Shown one piece after another: positions 44,882 through 51,190 of a stretch of DNA of 51,190 bases. The notes under the pieces are model-generated. The model had not been told where the DNA came from. It did no database searches and saw only the letters and a list, made by a program, of their open reading frames with translations. Source of the DNA: Rhodopirellula europaea 6C (GTDB lineage: Bacteria; Planctomycetota; Planctomycetia; Pirellulales; Pirellulaceae); NCBI RefSeq assembly GCF_000338295.1, contig NZ_ANMO01000025.1, forward strand, positions 1 to 51,190, written 5' to 3'. Each line of letters opens with the position of its first letter. The first letter of the stretch is position 1. The translations under genes were made by a program, and so were the position numbers.

Positions 44882-45487
44882 ATGAGCGGACGGGTTTTAG
44901 AAACCAACGTGTTGGTGCTGAATCGCTTTTACATGGCGATTCGCGTGGTCAATGTTCGTCGAGCGTTGACGCTTTTGTATCGCGATTGTGCGGAAGTCAT
45001 TGACAACGACGATGGACAATTCATCGGATACGACTTCGATAGCTGGTGTGAACTGAGCCAATTGGCATCAGCTCAAAAGCAACCGGAGGACGAATACATT
45101 CAAGCCGTCGGGTTTGAAATGAAGGTCCCCCGGATCACTCGGTTGACGCGGTTCGATCGCATGCCGGCCCAAACGGTTCGATTCAATCGAAAGAACCTGT
45201 TCGCCCGCGACGATCACACTTGCCAGTATTGCGGCAAAGCGGAACCGACGCACAAGCTCAGCCTGGATCACGTCGTCCCCCGCTCTCATGGCGGTGGAAC
45301 GACCTGGGAAAACATCGTGTGTTGCTGCTTGCGTTGCAACAGCCGCAAAGGCGGACGCACGCCGCAACAAGCACGAATGAAGCTGCTGTCTCGTCCGATC
45401 AAGCCCCGGTTCAATCTATTGATGACTCATTCAATAGATGACCCACGCTACGCTTCGTGGAAGACGTTCCTGCAAGCGGCTAAATAA
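44882..45487 (+). CDS. HNH endonuclease-family protein
   Basis: A 201-residue protein with an N-terminal domain (SGRVLETNVLVLNRFYMAIR) and a C-terminal HNH zinc-containing domain. The cysteine pairs are CQYCG at about 114-118 and CLRCN near 149-153, with LSLDHVVPRSHGGGTTWENI carrying the DH and N of the HNH motif. This architecture is a common housekeeping-like HNH protein in many bacteria; its substrate is not known to me. ATG 44882 is preceded by GAGGAAAGG, a good ribosome site 12-20 bp upstream. Transcribed away from the DUF456 gene. Confidence 0.9.
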   Translation: MSGRVLETNVLVLNRFYMAIRVVNVRRALTLLYRDCAEVIDNDDGQFIGYDFDSWCELSQLASAQKQPEDEYIQAVGFEMKVPRITRLTRFDRMPAQTVRFNRKNLFARDDHTCQYCGKAEPTHKLSLDHVVPRSHGGGTTWENIVCCCLRCNSRKGGRTPQQARMKLLSRPIKPRFNLLMTHSIDDPRYASWKTFLQAAK

Positions 45488-45708
45488 CCTGTCTGGGCAG
45501 AACAATTCCAACGATTTGAAAACGGCTTCGCTCGTCATCCCGAAGGGTCGTCAGACTCGCCGGGATCGGCGTGATCGTGTTTAAACGTTGCGTTCCGGTG
45601 TCTCTGGGTCCGAAAATGAGGATTTGCTCGACAAACAATTTTCGGCGTGGTTATACTCGGGACATCATCGGACACGACCCCATCGGACCCGAATCGGAAT
45701 CATTGCTT

Positions 45709-46173
45709 ATGTCCTACGACGACAACCCCACATCGCCCGTTTTCCGCATCGATGTTTCAGCGGAATCAGACGCTGGCGTGCCAGTTTCGAACGAGGAACT
45801 GACGGTTGGGTTGCTGCGTCAATTGGTCGTCAGCCAGCAGCAACAGACCAAATTGTTGACCGAATTGGTTCAACAAAATGCAGCAATGCACAAGCAACGT
45901 GCGGGTGAATTGCAGCAATGGAAAGACGCCAACCCGCAACTTTCTCGGGCCTGCCGACGCGCCGCGGAAACGCTCAGCGAAGTGCAAACTGAATTTTTGC
46001 AAACGTTGACCGAAGAGATCGACGATTCGGGCGATCATTTGGTCGAAGGGGAATACATGCTGAACGAATTCATCGATCGGTTTGGCCCCCGAATGGCCCA
46101 TCTGAACGGAATTTTGCAGGTTCTCGCTCAACTCGGGACCGGCGAACCTATCGCGCAGCAACAACAACACTGA
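45709..46173 (+). CDS. Conserved coiled-coil protein of unknown function
   Basis: A 154-residue protein from ATG 45709 (MSYDDNPTSPVFRIDVSAES). A Gln-rich amphipathic helix (LRQLVVSQQQQTKLLTELVQ) is followed by a Gln/Lys-containing helix and a helical C-terminus (EIDDSGDHLVEGEYMLNEFI). It ends in a Gln run. No membrane segment or catalytic motif is visible. The gene ends 152 bp before tRNA-Pro and is the last core-genome gene before the integrated element. The in-frame upstream start at 45571 is less likely. Confidence 0.7.
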   Translation: MSYDDNPTSPVFRIDVSAESDAGVPVSNEELTVGLLRQLVVSQQQQTKLLTELVQQNAAMHKQRAGELQQWKDANPQLSRACRRAAETLSEVQTEFLQTLTEEIDDSGDHLVEGEYMLNEFIDRFGPRMAHLNGILQVLAQLGTGEPIAQQQQH

Positions 46174-46325
46174 ATGCGAGCGAGGGATTTCGGTCACTGA
46201 AAAAATTCTGTGGCCAGGAACTCCCAAGTGGACTTTCGAGAAACGGAAACGTTCGCTAATCTCTCGCCTTCTCGGACGCGAACGTCTTCCACAGACGTTC
46301 CAAGATCGTCCGAAAACTGCCTTAT

Positions 46326-46399
46326 CGGGGCGTAGCTCAGCCTGGCAGAGCGTCTGGTTTGGGACCAGAAGGTCGCACGTTCGAATCGTGTCGCCCCGA
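46326..46399 (+). tRNA. tRNA-Pro (UGG), integration target
   Basis: Acceptor arms CGGGGCG and CGCCCCG pair with discriminator A. The D-arm AGCTCAGCCTGGCAGAGC, anticodon stem TCTGG/CCAGA with loop TTTGGGA (anticodon TGG) and T-arm CGCACGTTCGAATCGTGTC fit a 74-nt tRNA-Pro. Its last 23 nt are part of the 31-bp direct repeat, so the element restores the tRNA's 3' end on insertion. CCA is not encoded. Confidence 0.96.
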
Positions 46400-46407
46400 T
46401 TTTCTTT
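46377..46407 (+). repeat. Left attachment-site repeat, in the tRNA-Pro 3' end
   Basis: The 31 bp are identical to 50553-50583. They cover the T-loop and acceptor 3' half of tRNA-Pro plus 8 bp. Beyond the block, similarity between both sites continues imperfectly for about 70 bp (for example GTTTTGGTTGACGCCCTGAA) and into the integrase start. Confidence 0.9.
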
Positions 46408-46508
46408 TGCCGTGTTTTACGGTATTTCTGGTTTTGGTTGACGCCCTGAAGTGGACTATTTTTAGGTCCCAGGGTGTCAGGACGAGCGTCAAAGCACCAA
46501 CCAGGAAG

Positions 46509-47963
46509 ATGGCTACCAAGTACAAACTATCTTGGCGGGCGAAAGAGCATCGCTGGCAGAAGAAACATCGCGGGAAAACCTACTACTTCCCTGCGCCGGA
46601 AGGCAAGCTAGCCAGCTACCAGCGATGCCTTCGTGCGTGGAAGGCAAAGAAGGCTGAGATTGAGTCACAGGACGCTGAAGCGAGCGCCGAATCAATCAAG
46701 CGGTCTTGGGATCCGGTTGTGCATCTCGTTTGCGAGATCCAACAGCAAGTTCTCGAAGAGCACGGCGACACCGTAGAAACTCGCGAAGTTTTCGAGGCCC
46801 TGCAGCGCCGTTACATCGACCGGCTCGTCAACGCTTCAATCGCGAGGTCGGTTGGTGCAACTGACGCAGAAATCGAATTCTTCACCAGTGAAGTGAAAGA
46901 GACCGCCGAGCTACTCTCGCAGACGTACTGGCAGCTTCCGAGAAAATTCTTCGACAACACCAAGACAACCCCGCCAGAGATTCCGCTTCGCGTCCCGCCG
47001 TGGGAGTCGGAGGGCGTCTTCGAGGTGCCTAGCGAGCTTCCCTCGCTCGCAGCCCGGTTTGTTGATTCGGTCCGCGCAGACGCAAGCATTCGCCGCGCGG
47101 AGAACGTAAAGCGAGAAATCGACCGCTTCATCAAATGGTTGCCGGACGATAGCTCGCTTGCCGACGCGGTCAGTCCGGTCACGCTCGACCAGTACCTAGT
47201 TCACATCAAGGGGCAGCCGGTCGCTTCAAAGACGAAGGCTGATCGCGTTGCCGCTGTGAAGCAGTTTGTCCTTTGGCTTTACCATCGCGAGCTGATTGAC
47301 GAAATCCCAAGACTGATCACAGCGAGGAAGTTCTCGATTGAAGTCGGCAACTCAAAAATCGAGATCTTCGAAGACTCGGACATCGAGGCGATGCTCAAGG
47401 CCGCGAGAGAGCGGGAGCAGCTTTACATTCTCCTCGCTCTCAATGCAGGCATGACGCAGGTGGACATATCCGACCTTCGCCGCGAAGAGCTGAACCTTGA
47501 AGCAGGAACGATCACCCGCAAGCGATCGAAGACGCGAGACCACAAAACGGTCCCGACCGTGACCTACAAGCTTTGGCCCGAGACTCTTTCCCTGCTGAAA
47601 AAGCATGTTAGCAAGGAAGCCGAAAGGGTCTTGGTAAACATCAACGGCGATCCGCTGGTTGATATCCGCGAAGCTGGTGAAAAAACGAATCGCACTGACG
47701 CAGTCGCGAAGTCAATGCAGCGCCTTCGCAATCGAATGAAGCGGTCAAAGCCAATCAGCTTCAAGATTTTCCGCAAGACTGCCGCGAGCAAGATCGGTTC
47801 AAACGATCGCTTCTCTCGCTGGGCTGGCTACTTTCTCGGGCACGCGCCCGCGAGCACAGCCGACCGCCACTACGTCCGGCCCAATCAACATAGTTTCGAT
47901 GAAGCGATCGACTGGCTACGCGATCAGTTCATTCATGAAGAAGGCGTGAAGGCAGAACCTTAG
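46509..47963 (+). CDS. Divergent phage-type tyrosine integrase
   Basis: A 484-residue integrase starting at ATG 46509 (MATKYKLSWRAKEHRWQKKH), 110 bp after the tRNA. The frame also opens within the tRNA, but those codons are not part of the protein. A SAM-like core-binding domain covers about 180-275 (SLAARFVDSVRADASIRRAE). In the catalytic domain LLALNAGMTQVDISDLRREE has Thr at 316 where Arg I normally stands, TRKRSKTRDHKT supplies a Lys, FKIFRKTAASKIGS has Arg II (422) but Lys in place of the first His, and FLGHAPASTADRHYV has His445 and Tyr455. It would recombine at the tRNA-Pro repeats. Confidence 0.88.
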   Translation: MATKYKLSWRAKEHRWQKKHRGKTYYFPAPEGKLASYQRCLRAWKAKKAEIESQDAEASAESIKRSWDPVVHLVCEIQQQVLEEHGDTVETREVFEALQRRYIDRLVNASIARSVGATDAEIEFFTSEVKETAELLSQTYWQLPRKFFDNTKTTPPEIPLRVPPWESEGVFEVPSELPSLAARFVDSVRADASIRRAENVKREIDRFIKWLPDDSSLADAVSPVTLDQYLVHIKGQPVASKTKADRVAAVKQFVLWLYHRELIDEIPRLITARKFSIEVGNSKIEIFEDSDIEAMLKAAREREQLYILLALNAGMTQVDISDLRREELNLEAGTITRKRSKTRDHKTVPTVTYKLWPETLSLLKKHVSKEAERVLVNINGDPLVDIREAGEKTNRTDAVAKSMQRLRNRMKRSKPISFKIFRKTAASKIGSNDRFSRWAGYFLGHAPASTADRHYVRPNQHSFDEAIDWLRDQFIHEEGVKAEP

Positions 47964-47978
47964 TACTATTACTAGTAC
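47963..47978. terminator. Hairpin at the integrase stop codon
   Basis: GTACTA and TAGTAC flank a TTAC loop immediately at the end of int, followed by AAAA. The stem is short and AT-rich, so it may be a weak terminator or a binding site for recombination accessory protein rather than a strong terminator. Confidence 0.35.
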
Positions 47979-48058
47979 AAAACGGATGGACAATTCCCCT
48001 CAGTTCCGGTAGGTTTAAATTAGAAATTCACGTTTTTCCTTCTTGCAAAAAGGTCGAA

Positions 48059-48241
48059 ATGAAGCTTCTGAAACAGTCGGAAGTTGCCGAGCGTCTCGGT
48101 TTCACTGAACGCTACGTACGCTCGCTGGCCCGACAAAACAAAATTCCCCAGCCGATCCGAATTGGAAGCCGATCGATCAGGTACCGGGAAAAAGAGATCA
48201 ACGAGTTCATCGCGAATGACTGCCGGATGAACAAGTCCTGA
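48059..48241 (+). CDS. AlpA/excisionase-like helix-turn-helix protein
   Basis: A 60-residue DNA-binding protein. KQSEVAERLGFTERYVRSLA is a winged-helix/MerR-like helix-turn-helix with the E-V-A-x-x-L-x-x-S/T pattern, and IRIGSRSIRYREKEINEFIA matches the beta-wing and final helix of AlpA/Xis-type proteins (DNA-binding domain, excisionase family). It follows the integrase by about 95 bp on the same strand. Likely role: excision directionality or regulation of the integrase. Confidence 0.85.
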   Translation: MKLLKQSEVAERLGFTERYVRSLARQNKIPQPIRIGSRSIRYREKEINEFIANDCRMNKS

Positions 48242-48410
48242 AAAGGACAAGACTCGCGAAGAAGGTGCCCCCTTCGCCGCGAAAAGGGCTCAGAGATTTG
48301 AGCACCATCTGCAAGAAAAGAGTTTTTTGCAAAGACCTCGCCTATGACAGGCTGAGTCTCAAAACGTCGCTTGATGCGAACCTTCACCCACAGCAGCGGC
48401 AATCGCTGCG

Positions 48411-48447
48411 CCCTCAGCCGCGTGTTATCCACGCCGCGCGGCTGGGG
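48411..48447 (+). terminator. GC-rich stem-loop after the excisionase gene
   Basis: CAGCCGCG at 48415-48422 pairs with CGCGGCTG at 48437-48444, extended outward by CCC/GGG pairs with a wobble. The loop contains GTTATCCAC. Followed by ATTCTTTC, it could be a terminator about 170 bp after the excisionase gene and just before the small ORF at 48476. Confidence 0.45.
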
Positions 48448-48475
48448 ATTCTTTCACGCACAAGGAATAATTTAA

Positions 48476-48652
48476 GTGTTTGCATTGCCATCAATCACGA
48501 AGAGCAAGAACGACAAGAAGCGACAGAGCTTCAAGCAACAGCAAAAGGATATCGCTTCACGTCACGCGGCGTTCATGGATGAAGCGGTATCGACCCCGAA
48601 AAGCTGCGTATTCGATTTGCTTCGAAGACAGGGAAAGCGTCACAATGTTTGA
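48476..48652 (+). CDS. Small basic ORF in the element, unknown function
   Basis: A 58-residue frame starting with GTG 48476, preceded by AAGGA about 10 bp upstream. The product is lysine/arginine/glutamine-rich (SITKSKNDKKRQSFKQQQKD) and ends with CVFDLLRRQGKRHNV. Its stop overlaps the start of the next small ORF by 8 bp, an arrangement typical of real gene pairs. I recognise no domain; the support is composition, ribosome site and overlap only. Confidence 0.45.
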   Translation: MFALPSITKSKNDKKRQSFKQQQKDIASRHAAFMDEAVSTPKSCVFDLLRRQGKRHNV

Positions 48653-48782
48653 CAACTGCCCCTTGACCAAGCTTGTTAATCGCGAAGCTGATCAGCCACC
48701 TATATTTCGTCGCACCATCCACGAAACACTCTTAAACCTTATTTATGAAGCGGTTTTCTCGAAGCGGGCAGAGAAACGCTGA
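48645..48782 (+). CDS. Small ORF in the element, unknown function
   Basis: A 45-residue frame from ATG 48645 (MFDNCPLTKLVNREADQPPI), ending in LNLIYEAVFSKRAEKR. It overlaps the preceding small ORF. Charged and helical; no motif recognised. It may be part of a small accessory unit with its neighbour. Confidence 0.4.
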   Translation: MFDNCPLTKLVNREADQPPIFRRTIHETLLNLIYEAVFSKRAEKR

Positions 48783-49072
48783 AGAGCAAATAGAGGGCGA
48801 ATGGAGCTATAGAATCCCAAGTTCTTTGATGCATCGCCAATCGAACTTGCAGCGGCTTGTTACCGACGAACTCAGCGCGGCCGGAGCCATATGTAACAAG
48901 CCTGATCAAGCATCTTCCGGGCTACTCCAGGTAGGTTAGGACTGCCCTGTTCCGATCGTGTTAATATCAGGAATTTCAGGTGGAATCAATCGGCGAATCA
49001 GTCGCGAGGATGTCGACCAGATGCAAGTCTTCGCGGCTAATTTTTTTGTTTCACTCTACAAGGAAGCTTTGG
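48783..49072. other. Apparently non-coding stretch within the element
   Basis: About 290 bp without a convincing gene. It holds the perfect 10-bp inverted repeat at 48854-48902 and a purine-rich AAGGAAG about 10 bp upstream of the next gene at 49073. Confidence 0.5.
48854..48902. repeat. 10-bp perfect inverted repeat
   Basis: GGCTTGTTAC at 48854-48863 and GTAACAAGCC at 48893-48902 are exact inverted copies separated by 29 nt containing a GC-rich core. It could be a terminator stem, a regulatory hairpin or an operator inside the element. Confidence 0.6.
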
Positions 49073-49477
49073 ATGATTACTGCGCCAGCATACGGAACAG
49101 ACGTGATTGAATTCGGAACGATCGAACTTGACGGTTCGGAGCTGATTCAGACTTTGACGCTGAGCCTTTTTGACAGCGAGCCTGTCCCCGTCGACACTCA
49201 CGGAACATTCAATGAAGCGATGAAGCGAATCAAGTTTGACGACTTCGACAGCGAAGCGGTTTCCATCGCGGTGACGCCGGTTGAATCTCCAATCACAATT
49301 GAAGCGACTCGGTTCCATCCCCGCGAGTGGACCGTTTACCGGCTCTCTGGCAGCTCTGCTGAGCTGGTTGGTCACTTCACGGGTGAACAGGCGAAGGCGG
49401 AAGCCGAGAAGCTCCAGCGAGCCGGTGAGGGCCTGTTGATCGGTACGCCTTACTTGGCGAGCTATCCCGAGGGGTGA
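49073..49477 (+). CDS. Element-encoded protein of unknown function
   Basis: A 134-residue protein from ATG 49073 (MITAPAYGTDVIEFGTIELD), with AAGGAAG about 10 bp upstream. It is acidic and beta-rich in look (DSEPVPVDTHGTFNEAMKRI; TIEATRFHPREWTVYRLSGS), without a signal peptide or membrane segment. The in-frame ATG at 48980 adds a non-conserved-looking leader and was not used. I do not recognise a family. It is convergent with the next gene, 62 bp away. Confidence 0.65.
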   Translation: MITAPAYGTDVIEFGTIELDGSELIQTLTLSLFDSEPVPVDTHGTFNEAMKRIKFDDFDSEAVSIAVTPVESPITIEATRFHPREWTVYRLSGSSAELVGHFTGEQAKAEAEKLQRAGEGLLIGTPYLASYPEG

Positions 49478-49539
49478 TTTAGAATCGCTTCACGAATGAA
49501 CGCCAGCCCTTGCCGCGTGCGGTGGGGCAGGGCCCCTGA

Positions 49540-49842
49540 TCACTGGCTTTCAAATGCTGACATCATCTTAGCTATAGCCTCTTTCAGTCTTCGGTCACTT
49601 TCACGGCATCGCTCTTCTTGCCATCGCCAGATTGGTGCCTGAAACTGTCTCTGGGACCACCGATACGCGAGGTACTTCTCCCGGTCCCATTTACCATCGG
49701 TTGTGAACAACGAATAGTGAGGCCGCATCGCGGCAACGACCTGACTGGTCTTCAATGCTATCCTGAACGCGTGATCGTCAACTTCAACCTGACTGAGCTG
49801 GGGGCTGAACAAGACCGCCAGGACTACTGCGCTTAGTTTCAT
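49540..49842 (-). CDS. Small secreted protein of unknown function
   Basis: A 100-residue protein from ATG 49842, preceded on the minus strand by AAAGGA at good spacing. MKLSAVVLAVLFSPQLS is a signal-peptide-like leader. The mature part has aromatic residues (RWSQRQFQAPIWRWQEERCR) and a helical, charged end (RRLKEAIAKMMSAFESQ). It is the reverse orientation to the other element genes. No family recognised. Confidence 0.6.
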   Translation of the reverse strand: MKLSAVVLAVLFSPQLSQVEVDDHAFRIALKTSQVVAAMRPHYSLFTTDGKWDREKYLAYRWSQRQFQAPIWRWQEERCRESDRRLKEAIAKMMSAFESQ

Positions 49843-49988
49843 CTTTGAATCCTTTCTAAGAAGCACGGGTGAACACCGCTATCGTCCCAGTGACTCCAGC
49901 GAACAGTTTCCAGTCAAACGTATCGGGCAAGGAGTTGCTTCGTCGACCAGAGCAATTCAGAGAAGCCTTTGTTCTTTCCGTTCGCGAA

Positions 49989-50318
49989 TCAATCGTTGTT
50001 CCTCAAGCATCTTCTCACGCTCCTCTGTCCTCTTCTCACGCTCTTCTCACGCTCTTCTTGCTGCCGAAGGGATCGCTCTCTACTTTCGAGTAGCCTCTGC
50101 CGCATCTCACGAAGTTTCGCTCGCGTCTGCTTACGGCTCATTTCAAGATCATTCTTCGACTTGTCTCTCAAGTACGTCGGAAGTGTCACCGACTTCTCGA
50201 CTCCAAACAAGTCTTGGACGAGCGAATCGACATCTAACGGCTTTTGTCGCATGGACCTGTAGCCCTGTTCGGTGGACAGCGAGAGAACTGAAGCCAGCAG
50301 GGCACACTTGAACAGCAT
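49989..50318 (-). CDS. Small secreted coiled-coil protein, frameshifted C-terminus
   Basis: A 109-residue reading as it stands, from ATG 50318 with a leader MLFKCALLASVLSLS. The mature part becomes a highly charged helix (NDLEMSRKQTRAKLREMRQR, then SRERSLRQQEEREK). The last ~22 codons (SVRRGQRSVRRCLRNND) lie in an 11-bp tandem repeat. Removing one 11-bp unit restores a longer charged coil (EREKMLEEQRLIRERKEQR) ending at 49959. So the present stop is probably a product of repeat expansion. Likely periplasmic; function unknown. Confidence 0.55.
   Translation of the reverse strand: MLFKCALLASVLSLSTEQGYRSMRQKPLDVDSLVQDLFGVEKSVTLPTYLRDKSKNDLEMSRKQTRAKLREMRQRLLESRERSLRQQEEREKSVRRGQRSVRRCLRNND
50033..50054. 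repeat. 11-bp perfect tandem repeat in a coding sequence
   Basis: TTCTCACGCTC occurs twice in tandem (50033-50043 and 50044-50054), with a third copy at 50012-50022. The repeat is not a multiple of three, so copy-number change switches the reading frame of the secreted coiled-coil gene. Confidence 0.9.
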
Positions 50319-50552
50319 GACGATTTCCGTTTAGCCGAGGCGAAGCGTAAGGGTCCGTTGACAAAGTAGCCGAGTCGCTTCAGCAAAACGATGGGGTGTT
50401 TTTGGTCGGCGGTCCTTGCTTGGCGAGCCACTGGGTTTGCAGGTGTCAGCAATGGCTTCAAAACCCAAAAGGTGTCAAGGCAGAAACTCGTTTCACGCCG
50501 CAAAACACGCTATATCGACGTTAAAAAACGTGCCAAAAACGGGCGGTCTACG

Positions 50553-50583
50553 ACGTTCGAATCGTGTCGCCCCGATTTTCTTT
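50553..50583 (+). repeat. Right attachment-site repeat, tRNA-Pro 3' fragment
   Basis: Exact copy of 46377-46407, at the right end of the 4.2-kb element. It contains the T-loop and acceptor 3' strand but no 5' half of the tRNA, as expected at the far end of a tRNA-targeted insertion. Confidence 0.9.
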
Positions 50584-50673
50584 CGCCGTGTTCTACGGCA
50601 TCTCTGGTTTTGGTTGACGCCCTGAAGCGGACTATTTTTGGGTCCTCAGGGTGCTAGTGAATCAACCAGAATA

Positions 50674-50733
50674 ATGGCAACAAAATACCGGTTGATGTGG
50701 CCTGCCACCGATCGGCGATGGCAGAAGAAGCAC
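50674..50733 (+). pseudogene. 5' fragment of a second related integrase
   Basis: ATG 50674 begins MATKYRLMWPATDRRWQKKH, which matches the start of the intact integrase (MATKYKLSWRAKEHRWQKKH) at 14 of 20 positions; the upstream about 100 bp also matches. After about 20 codons similarity stops abruptly and the frame continues as unrelated sequence. This marks a second element whose integrase was truncated. Confidence 0.8.
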
Positions 50734-50860
50734 ATCGCCAATCGACGCCAAAGTGCTTGCAGTACCCTCGCAGCACATTCTTCCCCGTGTATTCGGGCAA
50801 CCAGGACTGCGCCGATGCTAGCCTTGTAGCACGCTTCATCCGTTTCACTCTCGGAGGCAA
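50729..50860 (-). pseudogene. Truncated small conserved gene abutting the integrase remnant
   Basis: A minus-strand frame from TTG 50860 reads RMKRATRLASAQSWLPEYTG, then KNVLRGYCKHFGVDWRCA, a pattern I remember from small Pirellulaceae proteins of unknown function that continue with a further helical part. Here it runs into the antisense of the integrase fragment near 50730, so its C-terminus is lost. Family memory is unverified; a purine-rich run upstream could be its ribosome site. Confidence 0.5.
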
Positions 50861-51014
50861 CGATTTCTTTTTTCTTCTTATGGTTCATTCCGCCCCATCA
50901 CTGGACGGCACAACGCCCAGCGTGATTCGATATCCAATGGACGTCGTCGTGGTTCGCGGGAGCACTGAAACCAATCGGGGAGGACAGCTTGAAGCAAGCC
51001 AAGCGTGTCTGCGG

Positions 51015-51190
51015 TCATTCGTCATCCAAATCCCAACGATCAAGTATGTACGCTTCAGCATCCGGTGGAACGGTCAGGTCCGTGAAAGGATCTCTCGGAT
51101 CGTCAGCGGTCGTGTAGTCATTTCTGAGCATGTTGGGGCGAAACAGCACGTCATGCCCCGCCACAATACGAAAGCCAAGCTCGGCCAACT
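51015..51190 (-). CDS. C-terminal part of a protein running off the right edge
   Basis: The minus-strand frame is open from the window edge to a TGA at 51015-51017. The 58 visible residues (LAELGFRIVAGHDVLFRPNM, then FTDLTVPPDAEAYILDRW) look coding: balanced composition and an acidic end DLDDE. No family recognised. It lies beyond the second integrase fragment, so it may belong to the older element or the host. Confidence 0.5.
   Translation of the reverse strand, partial: LAELGFRIVAGHDVLFRPNMLRNDYTTADDPRDPFTDLTVPPDAEAYILDRWDLDDE

Larger units (their letters stand above)
46408..50583 (+). mobile_element. Integrative element at tRNA-Pro, 4.2 kb
   Basis: The region between direct repeats behaves as one 4,176-bp integrative unit: int next to the tRNA, an excisionase-like gene after it, then small ORFs and short secreted-protein genes, ending with a partial tRNA copy. 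No replication, conjugation or restriction genes are recognised, so mobilisation would need help. A second, broken integrase start beyond the right repeat shows that a related element sits, or sat, directly downstream. Confidence 0.85.

Noticed and set aside
45488-45708. Upstream extension of the 154-residue protein (start at 45571)
   Set aside because: The added residues are Arg/Cys-rich and unlike the rest; ATG 45709 fits better.
46359-46508. N-terminal extension of the integrase through the tRNA
   Set aside because: The frame is open by chance inside tRNA-Pro and the attachment site; the related second fragment also supports the start at the MATKY methionine.
48421-48432. DnaA-box-like TTATCCAC as a replication origin
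   Set aside because: Only one near-match, with no cluster or AT-rich unwinding region; not enough to call an origin.
48265-48582. A 105-residue frame downstream of the excisionase gene
   Set aside because: It has no ribosome site or recognisable composition, and it is crossed by a GC-rich stem-loop and by the better small ORF at 48476.

Overview
The window looks like chromosome from a planctomycete of the family Pirellulaceae, most likely Rhodopirellula or a close relative (inference). The reasons are a DUF1501 protein overlapping a very large planctomycete cytochrome-c/DUF1549/DUF1553 protein, a MoxR ATPase divergent from a DUF4159 protein, many conserved planctomycete proteins of unknown function, moderately high GC and frequent non-ATG starts. 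No rRNA or CRISPR array is present. Two tRNA genes are present, Ser(UGA) and Pro(UGG).

Layout. 1-0.8 kb: a degenerate HD-GYP gene running off the left edge, with an apparently frameshifted N-terminus. 1.2-4.2 kb: an ECF-like sigma factor and RecQ. 4.2-7.7 kb (minus): a ribose-type sugar ABC transporter whose three genes overlap by ATGA. 8.0-9.9 kb: a four-helix membrane protein and a nucleotide-transporter-like MFS protein. 10.1-13.35 kb: argB, an ArgD-like protein lacking the PLP lysine, and argF, all overlapping. 13.4-18.7 kb: a secreted Tyr/Pro-rich protein, a GT4 glycosyltransferase, a class 3 lipase, an AAA ATPase, a repeat-rich spacer and rpiB. 18.7-21.3 kb (minus): xerC, a small conserved protein and a lipoprotein. 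tRNA-Ser follows. 21.7-25.8 kb (minus): two DUF21/CorC-type membrane proteins and an ABC-2-type membrane protein in one overlapping operon. 25.9-28.2 kb: APS kinase and a possible SUKH-domain protein. 28.5-33.05 kb: the DUF1501/DUF1549 pair. 33.3-36.9 kb: MoxR and DUF4159, divergent. 36.9-46.2 kb: phosphohexomutase, CorA, SMC, a DUF456 protein, an HNH endonuclease and a conserved protein.

46.3-51.2 kb is accessory. A 4,176-bp integrative element sits in the 3' end of tRNA-Pro, bounded by 31-bp perfect direct repeats at 46377-46407 and 50553-50583. It carries a divergent tyrosine recombinase, an AlpA/excisionase-like protein, small ORFs and two small secreted proteins, one of them frameshifted by an 11-bp tandem duplication. 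Just past the right repeat lies the start of a second, related integrase, broken after about 20 codons. This implies repeated integration at the same tRNA.

The two observations most worth pursuing are the ArgD-like pseudoenzyme with a long acidic tail locked between argB and argF, and the tandem tRNA-Pro element with its recombinase lacking canonical catalytic residues. All assignments come from reading the sequence and from memory of the families; no database search was run.
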